The notes beneath the pieces are model-generated. The model ran no database searches. It was not told where the DNA came from and saw nothing but the letters and a program-made list of their open reading frames with translations. Both the position numbers and the translations under genes were made by a program. From assembly GCF_003987655.1 (NCBI RefSeq), contig NZ_NGKC01000008.1, positions 1 to 64,000 on the forward strand: a stretch of 64,000 nt of DNA. The letters are read 5' to 3'. Shown here piece after piece: positions 31,916 to 41,579 of the stretch (the stretch's first letter is position 1; the number at the start of each line of letters is the position of its first letter). The DNA is from Vagococcus acidifermentans (lineage in GTDB: Bacteria > Bacillota > Bacilli > Lactobacillales > Vagococcaceae).

Positions 31916-31947
31916 ACCATGGGTTGTTTTAAACAACTCATGGTTTA
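31914..31947. terminator. Bidirectional terminator between the GntR and YigZ genes
   Basis: AAACCATG / CATGGTTT outer stem with GTTGTTT / AAACAAC inner stem. The ends of the hairpin lie at the stop codons of the two convergent genes. Confidence 0.8.
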
Positions 31948-32589
31948 ACTGCTTGGCGGGACAGGTGTTTCAAAGTAGTCAGTCCCTTTTAGCTGAATGT
32001 CATATTGTCCGGACAGCAAATCGTCCAGCTTGCTGCGAAATGCCTGCACGCGGTCTTCAGTAATCATACAGCTGACGGTGACCCTCTCCGTAAAGGCTGT
32101 GTCTTTAACGTAAATATCAGCCTGCTGTAAAAAATACTCCAGTTTGCCGTGTAAAGGATAGCCGACCGTTACCTGAACTTCCTGCATCAACACGCCCTCA
32201 ACAATTCCGATGTGCTTCAGAGCTTCTGATACGGACTGGCTGTATGCGCGAATCAGACCGCCGGCACCGAGTTTCGTGCCGCCGAAGTAGCGGGTGACGA
32301 CTGCCAGCACATTGCGCAGCTGTTTGACTTTCAGGACTTCCAGCATCGGCACGCCGGCGGTACCGCTTGGTTCGCCGTCATCGCTGGACCGCTGTATCTC
32401 CTGCTTATCGCCCAGCACGTAGGCGCTGCAGTTGTGTGTTGCCTTCCAGTGTTCTTTTTTCAGCTGCTGGATATACTCCCGCGCCATTTCTTCCGACTCG
32501 ATCCGTTTCAGTGTACAGATAAATCTGGATTTTTTGATTTCGATTTCATATTGCCCGTCTTCTTTTATGGTATAATAATGTGATAACAT
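31945..32589 (-). CDS. YigZ/IMPACT family protein
   Basis: The 214-residue protein starts MLSHYYTIKEDGQYEIEIKKSRF. It contains HWKATHNCSAYVLG, SDDGEPSGTAGVPML and VTRYFGGTKLGAGGLIRAY, the signature of the UPF0029 domain shared with eukaryotic IMPACT. A DUF1949 ferredoxin-like C-terminal domain follows from about residue 135. The family is conserved, and a role in translation or ribosome quality control has been suggested but is unproven in bacteria. GAGGTG precedes the ATG. Confidence 0.92.
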   Translation of the reverse strand: MLSHYYTIKEDGQYEIEIKKSRFICTLKRIESEEMAREYIQQLKKEHWKATHNCSAYVLGDKQEIQRSSDDGEPSGTAGVPMLEVLKVKQLRNVLAVVTRYFGGTKLGAGGLIRAYSQSVSEALKHIGIVEGVLMQEVQVTVGYPLHGKLEYFLQQADIYVKDTAFTERVTVSCMITEDRVQAFRSKLDDLLSGQYDIQLKGTDYFETPVPPSS

Positions 32590-32682
32590 GTGGCACCTCG
32601 CTTTAAATACAGTATAAAGAGTTTGGCCCGGGGATTCAAGTTCAGACGAAATGACAACGCTTTACGATAAGGGGGAGAGACC

Positions 32683-32991
32683 GTGCAGAAAAAGGAACGC
32701 GAAAAAAAATACGACAGCCTGACCCGCTATTTTAATGAAAACAAAGGCAGTCAGGTCACGCTGACGTTCACCCAGTTTGACGAGCTGCTGTTCCCTCATA
32801 CCGGTTTGCCGAAAACTGCACGGACGTCGGAAGATTGGTGGGCGAATGACTACCGCTATCCTGAAAAAGGGGCTTACGGCTGGCTGAATGCCGGTTATGA
32901 AGTTATCCGGGTGGATTTGGAAAAGGAATTTGTCGTCTTTAAAAAGCTGTTAAAAGAAACCGAGCTGTTTCGGTTTAAAGATCACGGCTAA
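32683..32991 (+). CDS. DUF7662-like small protein
   Basis: The 102-residue product starts at GTG 32683 (GGGGGAGA upstream). It has the pattern KYDSLTRYF, VTLTFTQFDELL, TSEDWWANDYRYPEKGAYGWLNAGYEVIRVDLE and VVFKK. This is a known small family of unknown function found in many bacteria, often near restriction or regulatory genes. The WWAND motif is its best marker. Here it stands alone. Confidence 0.7.
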   Translation: MQKKEREKKYDSLTRYFNENKGSQVTLTFTQFDELLFPHTGLPKTARTSEDWWANDYRYPEKGAYGWLNAGYEVIRVDLEKEFVVFKKLLKETELFRFKDHG

Positions 32992-33002
32992 TGATAAAAA
33001 AC

Positions 33003-33040
33003 AAACGCATGGACTGATACTATTGTCAGTCCATGCGTTT
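33003..33040. terminator. Bidirectional terminator
   Basis: AAACGCATGGACTGA pairs perfectly with its complement over an 8-base loop (15 base pairs), with T-runs on both strands. It overlaps the stop codon of the minus-strand hydrolase gene at 33026. Confidence 0.9.
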
Positions 33041-33949
33041 TTGCATCCAATTCAACAAGTCGAGCATGACGATATCCGCCTCGGCTTCATGAAGAATCTC
33101 GTGGCGTAAATCGTGATACAGCTGCAGCGTGACATCGTCAAAGTGCCCCTCCTGCAATTCCTGAGCCACTTTGCGCGGTCCTTTGCCGTAATTTCCCACC
33201 GGGTCCATTTCGCCGCTGATGATTAAAAAGGGCAGCGTTCTCGGGATGGACTCGTACCATTTTTTTCCGGCTCCGTGATGAATCAGGCTCATCAATGTGT
33301 AATAGCCGTTGTTGGTAAACGGAAATCCGGTTTTGTCATTGGCTTCGTACCAGCGCACATTTTCCTGATTTTTGGAAAGCCAGGAAAACGTCAGATTATC
33401 CTGCTTGAACGGCTGATTGTAGTTGAGGAAAATCAGCTTGTCCATGACCGGATTGAATTTTGTGCCGCTTGTACGGTTCAAAACCCGTAAAATCCGCAAC
33501 GCGTGCGCGGCTTCCCGCCGTTCGCTGCTCGTTCCCATCACGATGGCACCGTCCACAGGATGTGTCTGTGTTTGCAGGTAATTTCGCAAAATAAAGGAAC
33601 CCATGCTGTGTCCCAGCAGGAACAGGGGCAGAGTCGGGAATCTTTTTTTGAGATAGGCAGTGACATTAGCCGTGTCAGAGATGAGGATGTCCGGACTGTT
33701 GCCTTTGGAAAAATACCCGTACAGCGGATGTTCGGCGTCTACCGAATCACCGTGTCCCAAATGGTCGTGGCCGATGACCATTATCTGGTGTTCATTCAAA
33801 AAGCGTGCAAATGCATCGTAACGCTCAATGAATTCTGCCATACCGTGGATTATCTGGACTGCTGCTCGGGGCCGGCCGTTTGGCAGCCACATGACAACAT
33901 TTAAGTCAGTGCGGCCATCTGCCGATTCAAAAGAAATATATTTTTTCAT
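33026..33949 (-). CDS. Alpha/beta hydrolase (monoacylglycerol lipase / lysophospholipase type)
   Basis: From ATG 33949 (GGAGGAAAG upstream) the protein has 307 residues. Motifs are HGMAEFIERYDAFARFLNE, GHDHLGHGDS, GHSMGS with the nucleophile Ser (about residue 103), an acid in ISGEMDPVG (about 245) and the His in DLRHEILHE (about 278). This is the Hydrolase_4 / PldB-like group. No signal peptide is present, so it is cytoplasmic. An upstream in-frame ATG at 33982 has no ribosome site. Confidence 0.9.
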   Translation of the reverse strand: MKKYISFESADGRTDLNVVMWLPNGRPRAAVQIIHGMAEFIERYDAFARFLNEHQIMVIGHDHLGHGDSVDAEHPLYGYFSKGNSPDILISDTANVTAYLKKRFPTLPLFLLGHSMGSFILRNYLQTQTHPVDGAIVMGTSSERREAAHALRILRVLNRTSGTKFNPVMDKLIFLNYNQPFKQDNLTFSWLSKNQENVRWYEANDKTGFPFTNNGYYTLMSLIHHGAGKKWYESIPRTLPFLIISGEMDPVGNYGKGPRKVAQELQEGHFDDVTLQLYHDLRHEILHEAEADIVMLDLLNWMQKRMD

Positions 33950-34027
33950 CGGGACTTTCCTCCTTGCTGTTCTTTCATTCATTATAGCGAAACCTGTAAA
34001 AACATACTAGTTTATTAGACGTATTCT

Positions 34028-34033
34028 TATAAT
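34028..34033 (+). promoter_or_regulatory. -10 element before comFA
   Basis: A perfect TATAAT lies 14 bases before the comFA ATG. No -35 or clear competence-specific box was found, so a very short leader or another start is possible. Confidence 0.35.
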
Positions 34034-34047
34034 AAAGGATGAAATGA

Positions 34048-35388
34048 ATGGAAAACGGAGATTATTTAAAAGGACGGCTGCTGCTGGAAACGGAAATCGT
34101 GCCCGCTGCCCGCGGGATCGTGCGTGACACTTCAGTCAAGTGTCTGCCGGCGATGGTAGAAATGGCAAACCAAGTTCAGTGTACCAGATGCGGGTCGGTG
34201 CATCTCAAAAGGCAGGCGGTGATTGTCAATCAGCTTGCGGCATTTTATTATTGCCCGTCCTGCATCCAGTTGGGACGCATCCAGAGCAATCTTGCGCTGT
34301 ACCATCTGCCTGAAACAGGCTTTCCGCCATCGAAGGTGACTTGCTTTTGGCAAGGCCGGTTAAGTCATGAACAAAATCGCATTTCTGAAAAGCTGGTGCA
34401 GGCTGTTCACGACGGGGGCAAGTATCTGGTTCATGCGGTGACCGGTGCCGGCAAAACGGAAATGCTGTTTGCCGCCATTGCAGCGGCCCTGTCACTGGGC
34501 AAACGCCTCTGCCTTGCCAGCCCCCGTGTAGATGTGTGTCTGGAGTTGTATCCGCGGTTGCAGTCGGCTTTCCCTCAGCAGGCGATTTGCCTGTTATACG
34601 GTAAACAGCCGGCGCCGTATCAGCGGACAGCCTTTGTTTTATGTACGACTCATCAGCTACTCCGGTTTTACCGCGCGTTTGATGTGCTGATACTGGATGA
34701 AGCTGATGCCTATCCGTATGCAGGAAACGCCATGTTGGAGCATGGTTGTGCTCAATCAATAAAGGAACGCAACACCCTTATTTTCCTGACAGCCACCCCG
34801 ACGAAAAAAATGCAGCTGACTGTTACAGGCAAGCGATTAAGTGTCAGCCGTCTGCCGGCACGCTATCACCGGTACCCGCTGCCTGAACCTGTTTGCCACT
34901 GGGTCTGGCAGCTGCCGCAACAGATATTGTCAGGAAAATTACCCAAAGCACTGATTGCAGCTGTGGCACAAAGGCAACGACAGACGCTGATGTTCTGCCC
35001 CTCAATTCGCCAGACAGAGCTGTTGTCGGCATTGCTGAAAAGAAGCTTTCCCGCACTCAGAATTGACAGTGTCCATGCCGATGATGACGAGAGAGAAAGA
35101 AAAGTCGCCGCAATGCGGGAAGGTGCCTATGACATCTTAATCAGTACAACGATTTTGGAAAGAGGGGTGACTTTTCCGAATATTGATGTGCTGGTTGTCG
35201 GCAGCGACCACCGTGTGTTCAGCGAATCAGTCCTTGTTCAAATTGCCGGAAGGGCCGGGCGCAGCCGTGAGCACCCGGAAGGAGACGTTGTTTTTTTGCA
35301 CAGCGGAATGAGCAGAGAAATGAAAAAAGCACTGCGGCATATCCGCCGTATGAACTGCCGGGCAGCTGAGAGGGGGCTTCTTCGATGA
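34048..35388 (+). CDS. comFA: Late competence helicase ComFA
   Basis: ComFA is a cytoplasmic ATPase that helps pull single-stranded DNA into the cell during transformation. The 446-residue protein has an N-terminal four-Cys zinc motif (CTRCGS and CPSC, about residues 47-77). The superfamily 2 helicase motifs follow: AVTGAGKTE (Walker A, about 130), ILDEADAYP (DEAD box), FLTATP, then ISTTILERGVTF and QIAGRAGRS in the second RecA domain. ComFC follows with an ATGA overlap, as usual. The gene is intact. Confidence 0.93.
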   Translation: MENGDYLKGRLLLETEIVPAARGIVRDTSVKCLPAMVEMANQVQCTRCGSVHLKRQAVIVNQLAAFYYCPSCIQLGRIQSNLALYHLPETGFPPSKVTCFWQGRLSHEQNRISEKLVQAVHDGGKYLVHAVTGAGKTEMLFAAIAAALSLGKRLCLASPRVDVCLELYPRLQSAFPQQAICLLYGKQPAPYQRTAFVLCTTHQLLRFYRAFDVLILDEADAYPYAGNAMLEHGCAQSIKERNTLIFLTATPTKKMQLTVTGKRLSVSRLPARYHRYPLPEPVCHWVWQLPQQILSGKLPKALIAAVAQRQRQTLMFCPSIRQTELLSALLKRSFPALRIDSVHADDDERERKVAAMREGAYDILISTTILERGVTFPNIDVLVVGSDHRVFSESVLVQIAGRAGRSREHPEGDVVFLHSGMSREMKKALRHIRRMNCRAAERGLLR

Positions 35389-36068
35389 TGTGCGTGTTAT
35401 GCCAGCGGCCGATATACCACACACTGTCATGGGCGGAGCTTTTGACATGGCAGAAATTGTATCAAGGAACGTGCTGTCCCCGCTGTCAGGCACAATTCCA
35501 GCGTTTACCGGCAGAGGGAGTATGCCGCGGCTGCGGGTGCCCGGATACGGCCGGATACTGCAGCGACTGCCGCATGTGGCAGAACATGTACCCGGGGCTC
35601 TCACTTTCCCATCGTGCACTGTATAGGTACAATCCGGCGATGAAGGATTTTTTCCACCGTTATAAATTTAAGGGCGATATCCGTTTGGCCGGCTGTTTTA
35701 TTGAACAACTGCGCTGTTTTTTAAGTGCGTATCATTACGATATATTGGTGCCGATTCCCTTGTCGGATGCTCGGCTGCGTGAAAGGGGGTTTAATCAGGT
35801 GTCAACTTTGCTGGATTATGCTGAGCTGCCTTATGCCAATTGCCTGATAAAACCGGTGGACACGGACAGCCAGTCAGCAAAAAACCGAGCTGAACGGCTG
35901 CAGCTGAGACAGCCGTTTGCTCTTTCAGCGGACAACTATCAGCTGGCAGAGCGGCGCGTATTGATTATGGATGATATTTATACTACTGGACGGACAATGG
36001 TTTTTGCGTATGATTTATTGCTGCATCAAGGTGTAAAAAGTATTCAATCCGTTTCGATTGCCCGATAA
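35385..36068 (+). CDS. comFC: Competence-associated phosphoribosyltransferase ComFC
   Basis: The 227-residue protein has N-terminal zinc-binding Cys pairs (CVLC, CPRC, CRGCGCPD, CSDC) and a C-terminal PRTase-like domain. The PRTase domain has LVPIPLSDARLRERGFNQV and the PRPP loop VLIMDDIYTTGRT (about residues 193-205). ComFC works with ComFA and DprA in DNA uptake. It overlaps comFA by four bases. Confidence 0.93.
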   Translation: MMCVLCQRPIYHTLSWAELLTWQKLYQGTCCPRCQAQFQRLPAEGVCRGCGCPDTAGYCSDCRMWQNMYPGLSLSHRALYRYNPAMKDFFHRYKFKGDIRLAGCFIEQLRCFLSAYHYDILVPIPLSDARLRERGFNQVSTLLDYAELPYANCLIKPVDTDSQSAKNRAERLQLRQPFALSADNYQLAERRVLIMDDIYTTGRTMVFAYDLLLHQGVKSIQSVSIAR

Positions 36069-36134
36069 ACAATGTTTTTTATCGTCAGTTTTTTTCAACA
36101 AGGTTTATTTTATTTAATAAAATAAGACTCTTAA

Positions 36135-36163
36135 TTGTCATTTCCCACATACTCAGATATAAT
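36135..36163 (+). promoter_or_regulatory. hpf promoter
   Basis: TTGTCA and a perfect TATAAT are separated by 17 bases. The hpf start is 73 bases downstream. Confidence 0.8.
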
Positions 36164-36236
36164 GGTAGTGAGAAGAAATATTAAAGAGTGGTCCTTTATT
36201 ATTCTCTTATAGTGATAGACGAAAGGGGTAATTGTC

Positions 36237-36791
36237 ATGCTTAGATATAACGTTAGAGGCGAGAATATTGAGGTGACACAGGCAATTAGAGATTATGTGG
36301 AGAAAAAGGTCAGTAAGTTGGAGCGTTATTTTACTAATGTTCCAGAGTCTACCGCATACGTTAATTTAAAAGTGTACACAGATAAGAATGCCAAAGTGGA
36401 AGTGACGATTCCATTACCATATCTGGTCTTGAGAGCTGAAGAAACCTCTCCGGATTTGTATGCGAGTGTGGATTTGGTTGTTGACAAGCTGGAAAGACAA
36501 ATTAGAAAATTCAAAACCAAAATCAATCGTAAGTCAAGAGAAACTGGACTGGATGTGAACGGTTCTGCCGTTTTCGCAAACAATCATTCCGAACAACAGA
36601 CAAACGAACCGGATCTGGCGATTGTTCGCACCAAACGCCTATCATTAAAACCAATGGACAGTGAAGAAGCTGTTTTACAGATGAACATGCTTGGACACAA
36701 CTTCTTTATCTTTGAAGATGCTGAGACAAACGGTACAAGCATCGTTTACCGCCGCAAAGACGGCAAATACGGCCTGATTGAAACAAACTAG
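36237..36791 (+). CDS. hpf: Ribosome hibernation promoting factor (long form)
   Basis: Long HPF dimerises 70S ribosomes into inactive 100S particles in stationary phase. The 184-residue protein has the N-terminal S30AE domain (NIEVTQAIRDYVEKKVSKLERYF, DKLERQIRKFKTK). After a linker comes the C-terminal dimerisation domain (RLSLKPMDSEEAVLQMNMLGHNFFIF, YRRKDGKYGLI). GAAAGGGG precedes the ATG. It has its own promoter and terminator. Confidence 0.96.
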   Translation: MLRYNVRGENIEVTQAIRDYVEKKVSKLERYFTNVPESTAYVNLKVYTDKNAKVEVTIPLPYLVLRAEETSPDLYASVDLVVDKLERQIRKFKTKINRKSRETGLDVNGSAVFANNHSEQQTNEPDLAIVRTKRLSLKPMDSEEAVLQMNMLGHNFFIFEDAETNGTSIVYRRKDGKYGLIETN

Positions 36792-36822
36792 CCGGACAAG
36801 ACAATAAAATTGAAAACAATTG

Positions 36823-36853
36823 CCCGCAACAGCTGTGCCTGTTGCGGGTTTTT
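36823..36853 (+). terminator. Terminator after hpf
   Basis: CCCGCAACAG / CTGTTGCGGG is a perfect 10-base stem with a 6-base loop and TTTTT. Confidence 0.92.
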
Positions 36854-36946
36854 GGGTGTTGCCCAGCTTTTTTTTGTGCGGCTGCCGGTTTTCTCCCCCT
36901 TAGACAAACGATTGCCCGGCAAGTCGGCGGTTTTTAAATAAAATAG

Positions 36947-36975
36947 TTTCATTTTCACAAAAGTAATGCTAGAAT
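36947..36975 (+). promoter_or_regulatory. Candidate secA promoter
   Basis: TTTCAT and TAGAAT are separated by 17 bases. The secA start is 87 bases downstream. Confidence 0.45.
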
Positions 36976-37062
36976 AATTAAGATGGCTGAGATATGTCTT
37001 TTTTTAAAGATGAATGGAATATCCAATTGTGAGAGAAACGACGAGAGGAAAGGTTTTATTTA

Positions 37063-39588
37063 ATGGCTAATTTTCTAAAGCGAATAATTGAGAGCGATAA
37101 AAAAGAATTAAAACGGCTTGGGCACATAGCAGATAAAATTGATGCGCTGGCTAACGATATGGAACAACTGAGTGATGACGCACTGAAAGGGAAGACCGAA
37201 GAATTCAAAGCACGCTATCAAAAAGGCGAAACGCTGGATGACTTGCTGGTCGAGGCCTTTGCAGTCGTCCGTGAAGGCGCCAGACGTGTACTCGGGCTCT
37301 ATCCGTATAAAGTCCAGCTGATGGGCGGGATTGTACTGCATGACGGCAATATTCCGGAAATGAAAACTGGTGAAGGGAAAACCCTGACAGCAACGATGCC
37401 GGTTTATTTGAATGCACTGACCGGCGAAGGAGTCCACGTTGTCACCGTCAACGAATACTTGGCTACCCGTGACGCCAGTGAAATGGGCGAGCTGTATAAT
37501 TTCCTCGGGTTAACAGTCGGTTTGAACCTGAATTCAAAAAGTTCTGAGGAAAAAAGACTGGCCTATGCCTGCGACATCACCTATTCAACAAATAACGAGC
37601 TGGGATTCGACTATTTGCGCGACAACATGGTGGTCTACCGCGAACAGATGGTTCAGCGGCCGCTGAATTTTGCCGTCGTCGATGAAGTGGACTCAATCCT
37701 GATTGATGAGGCGAGAACACCGCTGATTATTTCCGGTCAAGCGGAAAAATCCACAGCAATGTACAACCGTGCTGATAATTTTGTGAAAACATTAGTGGAG
37801 GACGAGGACTATACGATTGATGTCCAGTCCAAAACAATCAGTCTGACGGAAAAAGGGATCAATAAAGCAGAAGAGAATTTTCATATCGAAAACTTGTACG
37901 ATTTGGAAAACACCTCGCTGACCCACTATCTGGACCAGTCGTTGCGCGCCAACTATATCATGCTGCGCGACATCGACTATGTTGTTCAGGAAGGCAAAGT
38001 CTTAATTGTTGACCAGTTTACCGGACGGATCATGGAAGGCCGCCGCTACTCCGACGGGCTTCATCAGGCAATCGAAGCCAAAGAAGCCGTTGAAATCGAA
38101 GATGAAACAAAAACCATGGCGAACATTACCTTCCAGAACTACTTCCGGATGTATAAGAAACTATCAGGGATGACGGGTACTGCCAAAACGGAAGAAGAAG
38201 AATTCCGTGAAATTTATAATATGGAAGTTATCCAAATACCGACAAACGAGCCGGTCATCCGGGATGACCGCCCGGACTTGCTGTATCCGACACTGCGGAG
38301 CAAGTTTGCGGCAGTGGTCAAAGACATTGAGGAGCGGTACCGTAAAGGTCAGCCGGTCCTTGTCGGGACGGTCGCCGTCGAAACGTCAGAATTGCTGTCC
38401 AATATGCTGACAAAAGAAAAAATTCCGCATGAAGTGCTGAATGCGAAAAACCACTTTAAAGAAGCTGAAATCATCATGAATGCCGGTCAAAAGGGTGCAA
38501 TCACAATCGCAACCAACATGGCCGGACGTGGGACGGACATCCGTCTGGGGATGGGTGTTGTCGAATTGGGCGGTCTGGCGGTTATCGGTACAGAACGCCA
38601 CGAGTCCCGCCGGATTGACAATCAGCTGCGGGGACGTTCTGGCCGTCAGGGCGACCCGGGTGTGACACAGTTTTACTTGTCCCTCGAGGATGACCTGATG
38701 AAGCGTTTCGGTTCCGAGCGGATCAAAGCCTTCTTGGACCGGATGAATCTGGAAGAAGAAGACGCGGTAATTCAAAGCAAGATGCTGTCCAAGCAAGTCG
38801 AATCGGCACAAAAACGTGTGGAAGGAAATAACTACGACACGCGGAAGAATGTCCTGCAGTATGACGATGTCATGCGTGAACAGCGGGAAGTCATTTATAA
38901 ACAGCGGTACCAAGTAATCACTGCCGAGTCGGATTTGAAGCACGTTATCTTAGGCATGGTGCGCCGCACGATTGAGCGGTATGTAGAAAGTCATACACAA
39001 GGTGAAAAATCTGACTGGAATCTGAAAGGGCTGGTCGATTTTGCCGGCGCGGCTATCACGAGCGAAAATGCGATTGCCGTTTCTGATTTGGAGAACAAAA
39101 CACCTGAGGAGATCATTGCATTCATCTTCAGCAAAGCAGAAGATGTCTACAATGAAAAAGAACGGATTCTTGCCAGCCCGGAACAAATGCTGGAATTTTC
39201 GAAAGTCGTTGTGCTGAGGGTAGTGGATACCAAGTGGACAGACCACATTGACGCAATGGACCAGTTGCGCGAGTCGATCGGCTTGCGTGCCTATGGCCAA
39301 AACGATCCGCTGGTGGATTACCAGACGGAAGGCTACCAGATGTTCAATGACATGGTCGGGGCCATCGAATATGAAGTGACACGTTTGTTTATGAAAGCTG
39401 AAATCCGTCAAAATGTACAGCGTGAGCAAGTTGCCCGCGGAGAAGCTGTTACACCGACTGAGGAACAGGGACGTGTTGCTTCCGATGAGAAGAAAAAACC
39501 AATCAAAGTGGAAAAGGTTGGCAGAAACGATCCGTGTCCATGCGGCAGCGGCAAGAAATATAAGAATTGTCACGGCAAACCGCAATAG
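37063..39588 (+). CDS. secA: Preprotein translocase ATPase SecA
   Basis: SecA drives preproteins through SecYEG. The 841-residue protein has Walker [10 protein letters not shown] (about residues 101-109), Walker [22 protein letters not shown], the preprotein cross-linking domain, and the second nucleotide domain ([25 protein letters not shown]). It ends with the zinc-binding, SecB-type tail [25 protein letters not shown] precedes the ATG. Length is normal. Confidence 0.98.
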   Translation: MANFLKRIIESDKKELKRLGHIADKIDALANDMEQLSDDALKGKTEEFKARYQKGETLDDLLVEAFAVVREGARRVLGLYPYKVQLMGGIVLHDGNIPEMKTGEGKTLTATMPVYLNALTGEGVHVVTVNEYLATRDASEMGELYNFLGLTVGLNLNSKSSEEKRLAYACDITYSTNNELGFDYLRDNMVVYREQMVQRPLNFAVVDEVDSILIDEARTPLIISGQAEKSTAMYNRADNFVKTLVEDEDYTIDVQSKTISLTEKGINKAEENFHIENLYDLENTSLTHYLDQSLRANYIMLRDIDYVVQEGKVLIVDQFTGRIMEGRRYSDGLHQAIEAKEAVEIEDETKTMANITFQNYFRMYKKLSGMTGTAKTEEEEFREIYNMEVIQIPTNEPVIRDDRPDLLYPTLRSKFAAVVKDIEERYRKGQPVLVGTVAVETSELLSNMLTKEKIPHEVLNAKNHFKEAEIIMNAGQKGAITIATNMAGRGTDIRLGMGVVELGGLAVIGTERHESRRIDNQLRGRSGRQGDPGVTQFYLSLEDDLMKRFGSERIKAFLDRMNLEEEDAVIQSKMLSKQVESAQKRVEGNNYDTRKNVLQYDDVMREQREVIYKQRYQVITAESDLKHVILGMVRRTIERYVESHTQGEKSDWNLKGLVDFAGAAITSENAIAVSDLENKTPEEIIAFIFSKAEDVYNEKERILASPEQMLEFSKVVVLRVVDTKWTDHIDAMDQLRESIGLRAYGQNDPLVDYQTEGYQMFNDMVGAIEYEVTRLFMKAEIRQNVQREQVARGEAVTPTEEQGRVASDEKKKPIKVEKVGRNDPCPCGSGKKYKNCHGKPQ

Positions 39589-39601
39589 GCGATAATCAAG
39601 G

Positions 39602-39627
39602 TGCGACTTGGCTCAAGCTAAGTCGCA
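39602..39627 (+). other. Stem-loop between secA and prfB
   Basis: TGCGACTTGGC / GCTAAGTCGCA forms an 11-base stem (one G-T pair) with loop TCAA. No T-run follows, so it is more likely a processing or attenuation hairpin than a full terminator. Confidence 0.5.
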
Positions 39628-39655
39628 TTCATGTTTGAATAGGGAGTGAATGAAT

Positions 39656-40763
39656 ATGGAAATAAGCGAACTGCGTTCCGAACTGGATGAACTGTCCAGT
39701 AAAATCAATGACTTTAGGAGGTCACTTTGACTTAGACCGTTTGGAAGAAGAAATTGCTGAAACGGAACATGACATGAGCGTTCCCGGATTTTGGGATGAT
39801 TCAGATAAGGCCCAACAAGTAATCGACCATGCCAATCAGCTGAAAAATCAGTACAACAGTTTCAAGGAATTGGCAGATGAGCAGGAAGAACTGCTGATTC
39901 TTCTCGAAATGTATCAGGAAGAAGGCGACGAAGACCTGAAAACAGAGCTGACTATGCGCATGGGCGAGCTGAAAGAAAAAACCGGTCTGTTTGAGCTGTC
40001 TCAGCTGTTGAGTAATCCTTACGACAAAAATAATGCGATTTTGGAAATCCATCCGGGAGCCGGCGGGACCGAATCCCAGGATTGGGGCAGCATGCTGCTG
40101 AGGATGTATACACGGTGGGCGGAAAGCCATGATTTCAAAGTGGAAACACTTGACTATCAGGGCGGCGACGAAGCCGGTATCAAAAGTGTCACGTTGCTGG
40201 TCAAGGGCTACAATGCTTACGGGTATTTGAAATCTGAACGCGGGGTTCACCGGCTGGTGCGTATCTCGCCTTTTGATTCCCAGAGCCGGCGGCACACGTC
40301 ATTTTGCTCGGTCGACATCATGCCGGAGTTGGACGGCGATATTTCAGTCGACATCAATTCAGATGATTTGAAAGTCGATACGTTCAGAGCCAGCGGTGCC
40401 GGCGGCCAGCACATCAACAAAACAGAATCGGCTGTACGCATCACCCATCTGCCGACAGGTATCGTCGTGTCGAGTCAAGCCCAACGTTCCCAAATCAAGA
40501 ACCGGGAACAGGCGATGAGTATGCTGAAAGCCAAGCTGTATCAGCTGGAGCTCGAAAAACAGGAGCAGGAAGCCGCCAGCATCCGCGGGGAACAACTGGA
40601 AATCGGCTGGGGCTCGCAAATCCGCTCGTACGTGTTCCACCCGTATTCAATGGTCAAGGACCACCGGACAAATTACGAAGTCGGAAATGTGCAGGCAGTG
40701 ATGGACGGCGAGATTGACGACTTTATTGATGTCTATTTGCGGACACAGCTGGTGCACGACTGA
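39656..40763 (+). CDS. prfB: Peptide chain release factor 2, expressed by programmed +1 frameshift
   Basis: RF2 terminates translation at UAA and UGA. The true start is ATG 39656 (AGGGAG upstream). The first 24 codons end at CTT before an in-frame TGA (39728-39730). Skipping one T gives CTT-GAC and a 368-residue protein. The body has the SPF anticodon motif in [12 protein letters not shown] and [15 protein letters not shown] with the catalytic GGQ. The internal Shine-Dalgarno sequence AGGAGG (39716-39721) is three bases before CTT, the classic autoregulatory arrangement that senses RF2 level. A call starting at ATG 39687 in the downstream frame would be wrong. secA-prfB is the usual order. 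Confidence 0.96.
39716..39731 (+). promoter_or_regulatory. prfB programmed frameshift site
   Basis: AGGAGG-TCA-CTT-TGA-C. This has the same layout as the E. coli site (SD-like hexamer, three bases, CTT-TGA-C). Low RF2 lets the ribosome slip from CTT to TTT in the +1 frame. Confidence 0.95.
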
Positions 40764-40831
40764 TTATTTCAGAATAAGTGGAAAATGAAACATATTTGTA
40801 AACAAATGAAAGAACAATAAACACAGTTTCA

Positions 40832-40840
40832 TGCTATACT
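40832..40840 (+). promoter_or_regulatory. Extended -10 promoter of ftsEX
   Basis: TGCTATACT (TGn plus TATACT) about 50 bases before ftsE. A palindrome, ATTTGT-AA-ACAAAT, lies at about 40794-40807 upstream. Confidence 0.5.
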
Positions 40841-40892
40841 AATTTGAGGTTTAACGACGTCATCAGGCAAAAATGAATTAGGGAGAATGCTA

Positions 40893-41579
40893 ATGATTGA
40901 GATGAAGAAAGTGACGAAAAAGTACCCGAACGGTACAACAGCATTGCGTAACCTGTCAGTAACCATTAATCAGGGCGAATTCGTCTATGTTGTTGGTCCC
41001 AGCGGTGCCGGAAAGTCAACCTTTATAAAACTAATGTATCGAGAGGAAAAGGCGACAAAGGGTCAGCTGAATGTGGCTGGCTACGACTTGCTGAAAATCA
41101 AAAACCGCCATGTTCCTTATTTGCGCAGAGAGATCGGGATTGTCTTCCAGGACTATAAATTACTGCAGCAGAAAACCGTTTATGAAAACGTGGCGTATGC
41201 GATGCAAGTTATCGGCAAGCGCCCGCGTGAAATCAAAAAACGGGTGATGGAAGTATTGGATCTGGTTGGACTGAAGCATAAAGTGCGCGTGTTCCCGTCG
41301 GAATTATCAGGCGGTGAGCAGCAGCGTGTGGCGATTGCCCGGGCGATTGTCAACACGCCGAAAGTGCTGATTGCCGATGAACCGACTGGTAACCTGGACC
41401 CGGACAACTCGTGGGAAATCATGGAGCTGCTGGACCGCATCAATGCGCAGGGAACGACAGTTGTGATGGCGACACACAACAGTACGATCGTCAACACCAT
41501 TCGCCATCGGGTACTGGCAATTGAAAACGGCCGGATCACCAGAGACCAAGATGAGGGGGATTACGGATACGATGATTAG
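40893..41579 (+). CDS. ftsE: Cell division ATP-binding protein FtsE
   Basis: FtsE with FtsX forms an ABC-like complex that activates a peptidoglycan hydrolase outside the cell. From ATG 40893 (TTAGGGAGA upstream; ATG 40887 is possible) it has 228 residues. It contains Walker A GPSGAGKST, the Q-loop VFQDYKLL, the signature LSGGEQQRVAIARA, Walker B VLIADEPTGNLDP and the H-loop ATHNSTIV. FtsE proteins are typically about 228 residues. Confidence 0.97.
   Translation: MIEMKKVTKKYPNGTTALRNLSVTINQGEFVYVVGPSGAGKSTFIKLMYREEKATKGQLNVAGYDLLKIKNRHVPYLRREIGIVFQDYKLLQQKTVYENVAYAMQVIGKRPREIKKRVMEVLDLVGLKHKVRVFPSELSGGEQQRVAIARAIVNTPKVLIADEPTGNLDPDNSWEIMELLDRINAQGTTVVMATHNSTIVNTIRHRVLAIENGRITRDQDEGDYGYDD

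Noticed and set aside
34000-34047. Competence-specific promoter (ComK or ComX type) before comFA
   Set aside because: Neither an AAAA-N5-TTTT pair nor a clear cin-box was found; only a TATAAT is visible.
39687-39728. ATG 39687 as the start of prfB
   Set aside because: It lies out of frame with the true N-terminus and has no ribosome site; the programmed frameshift explains the reading frame change.
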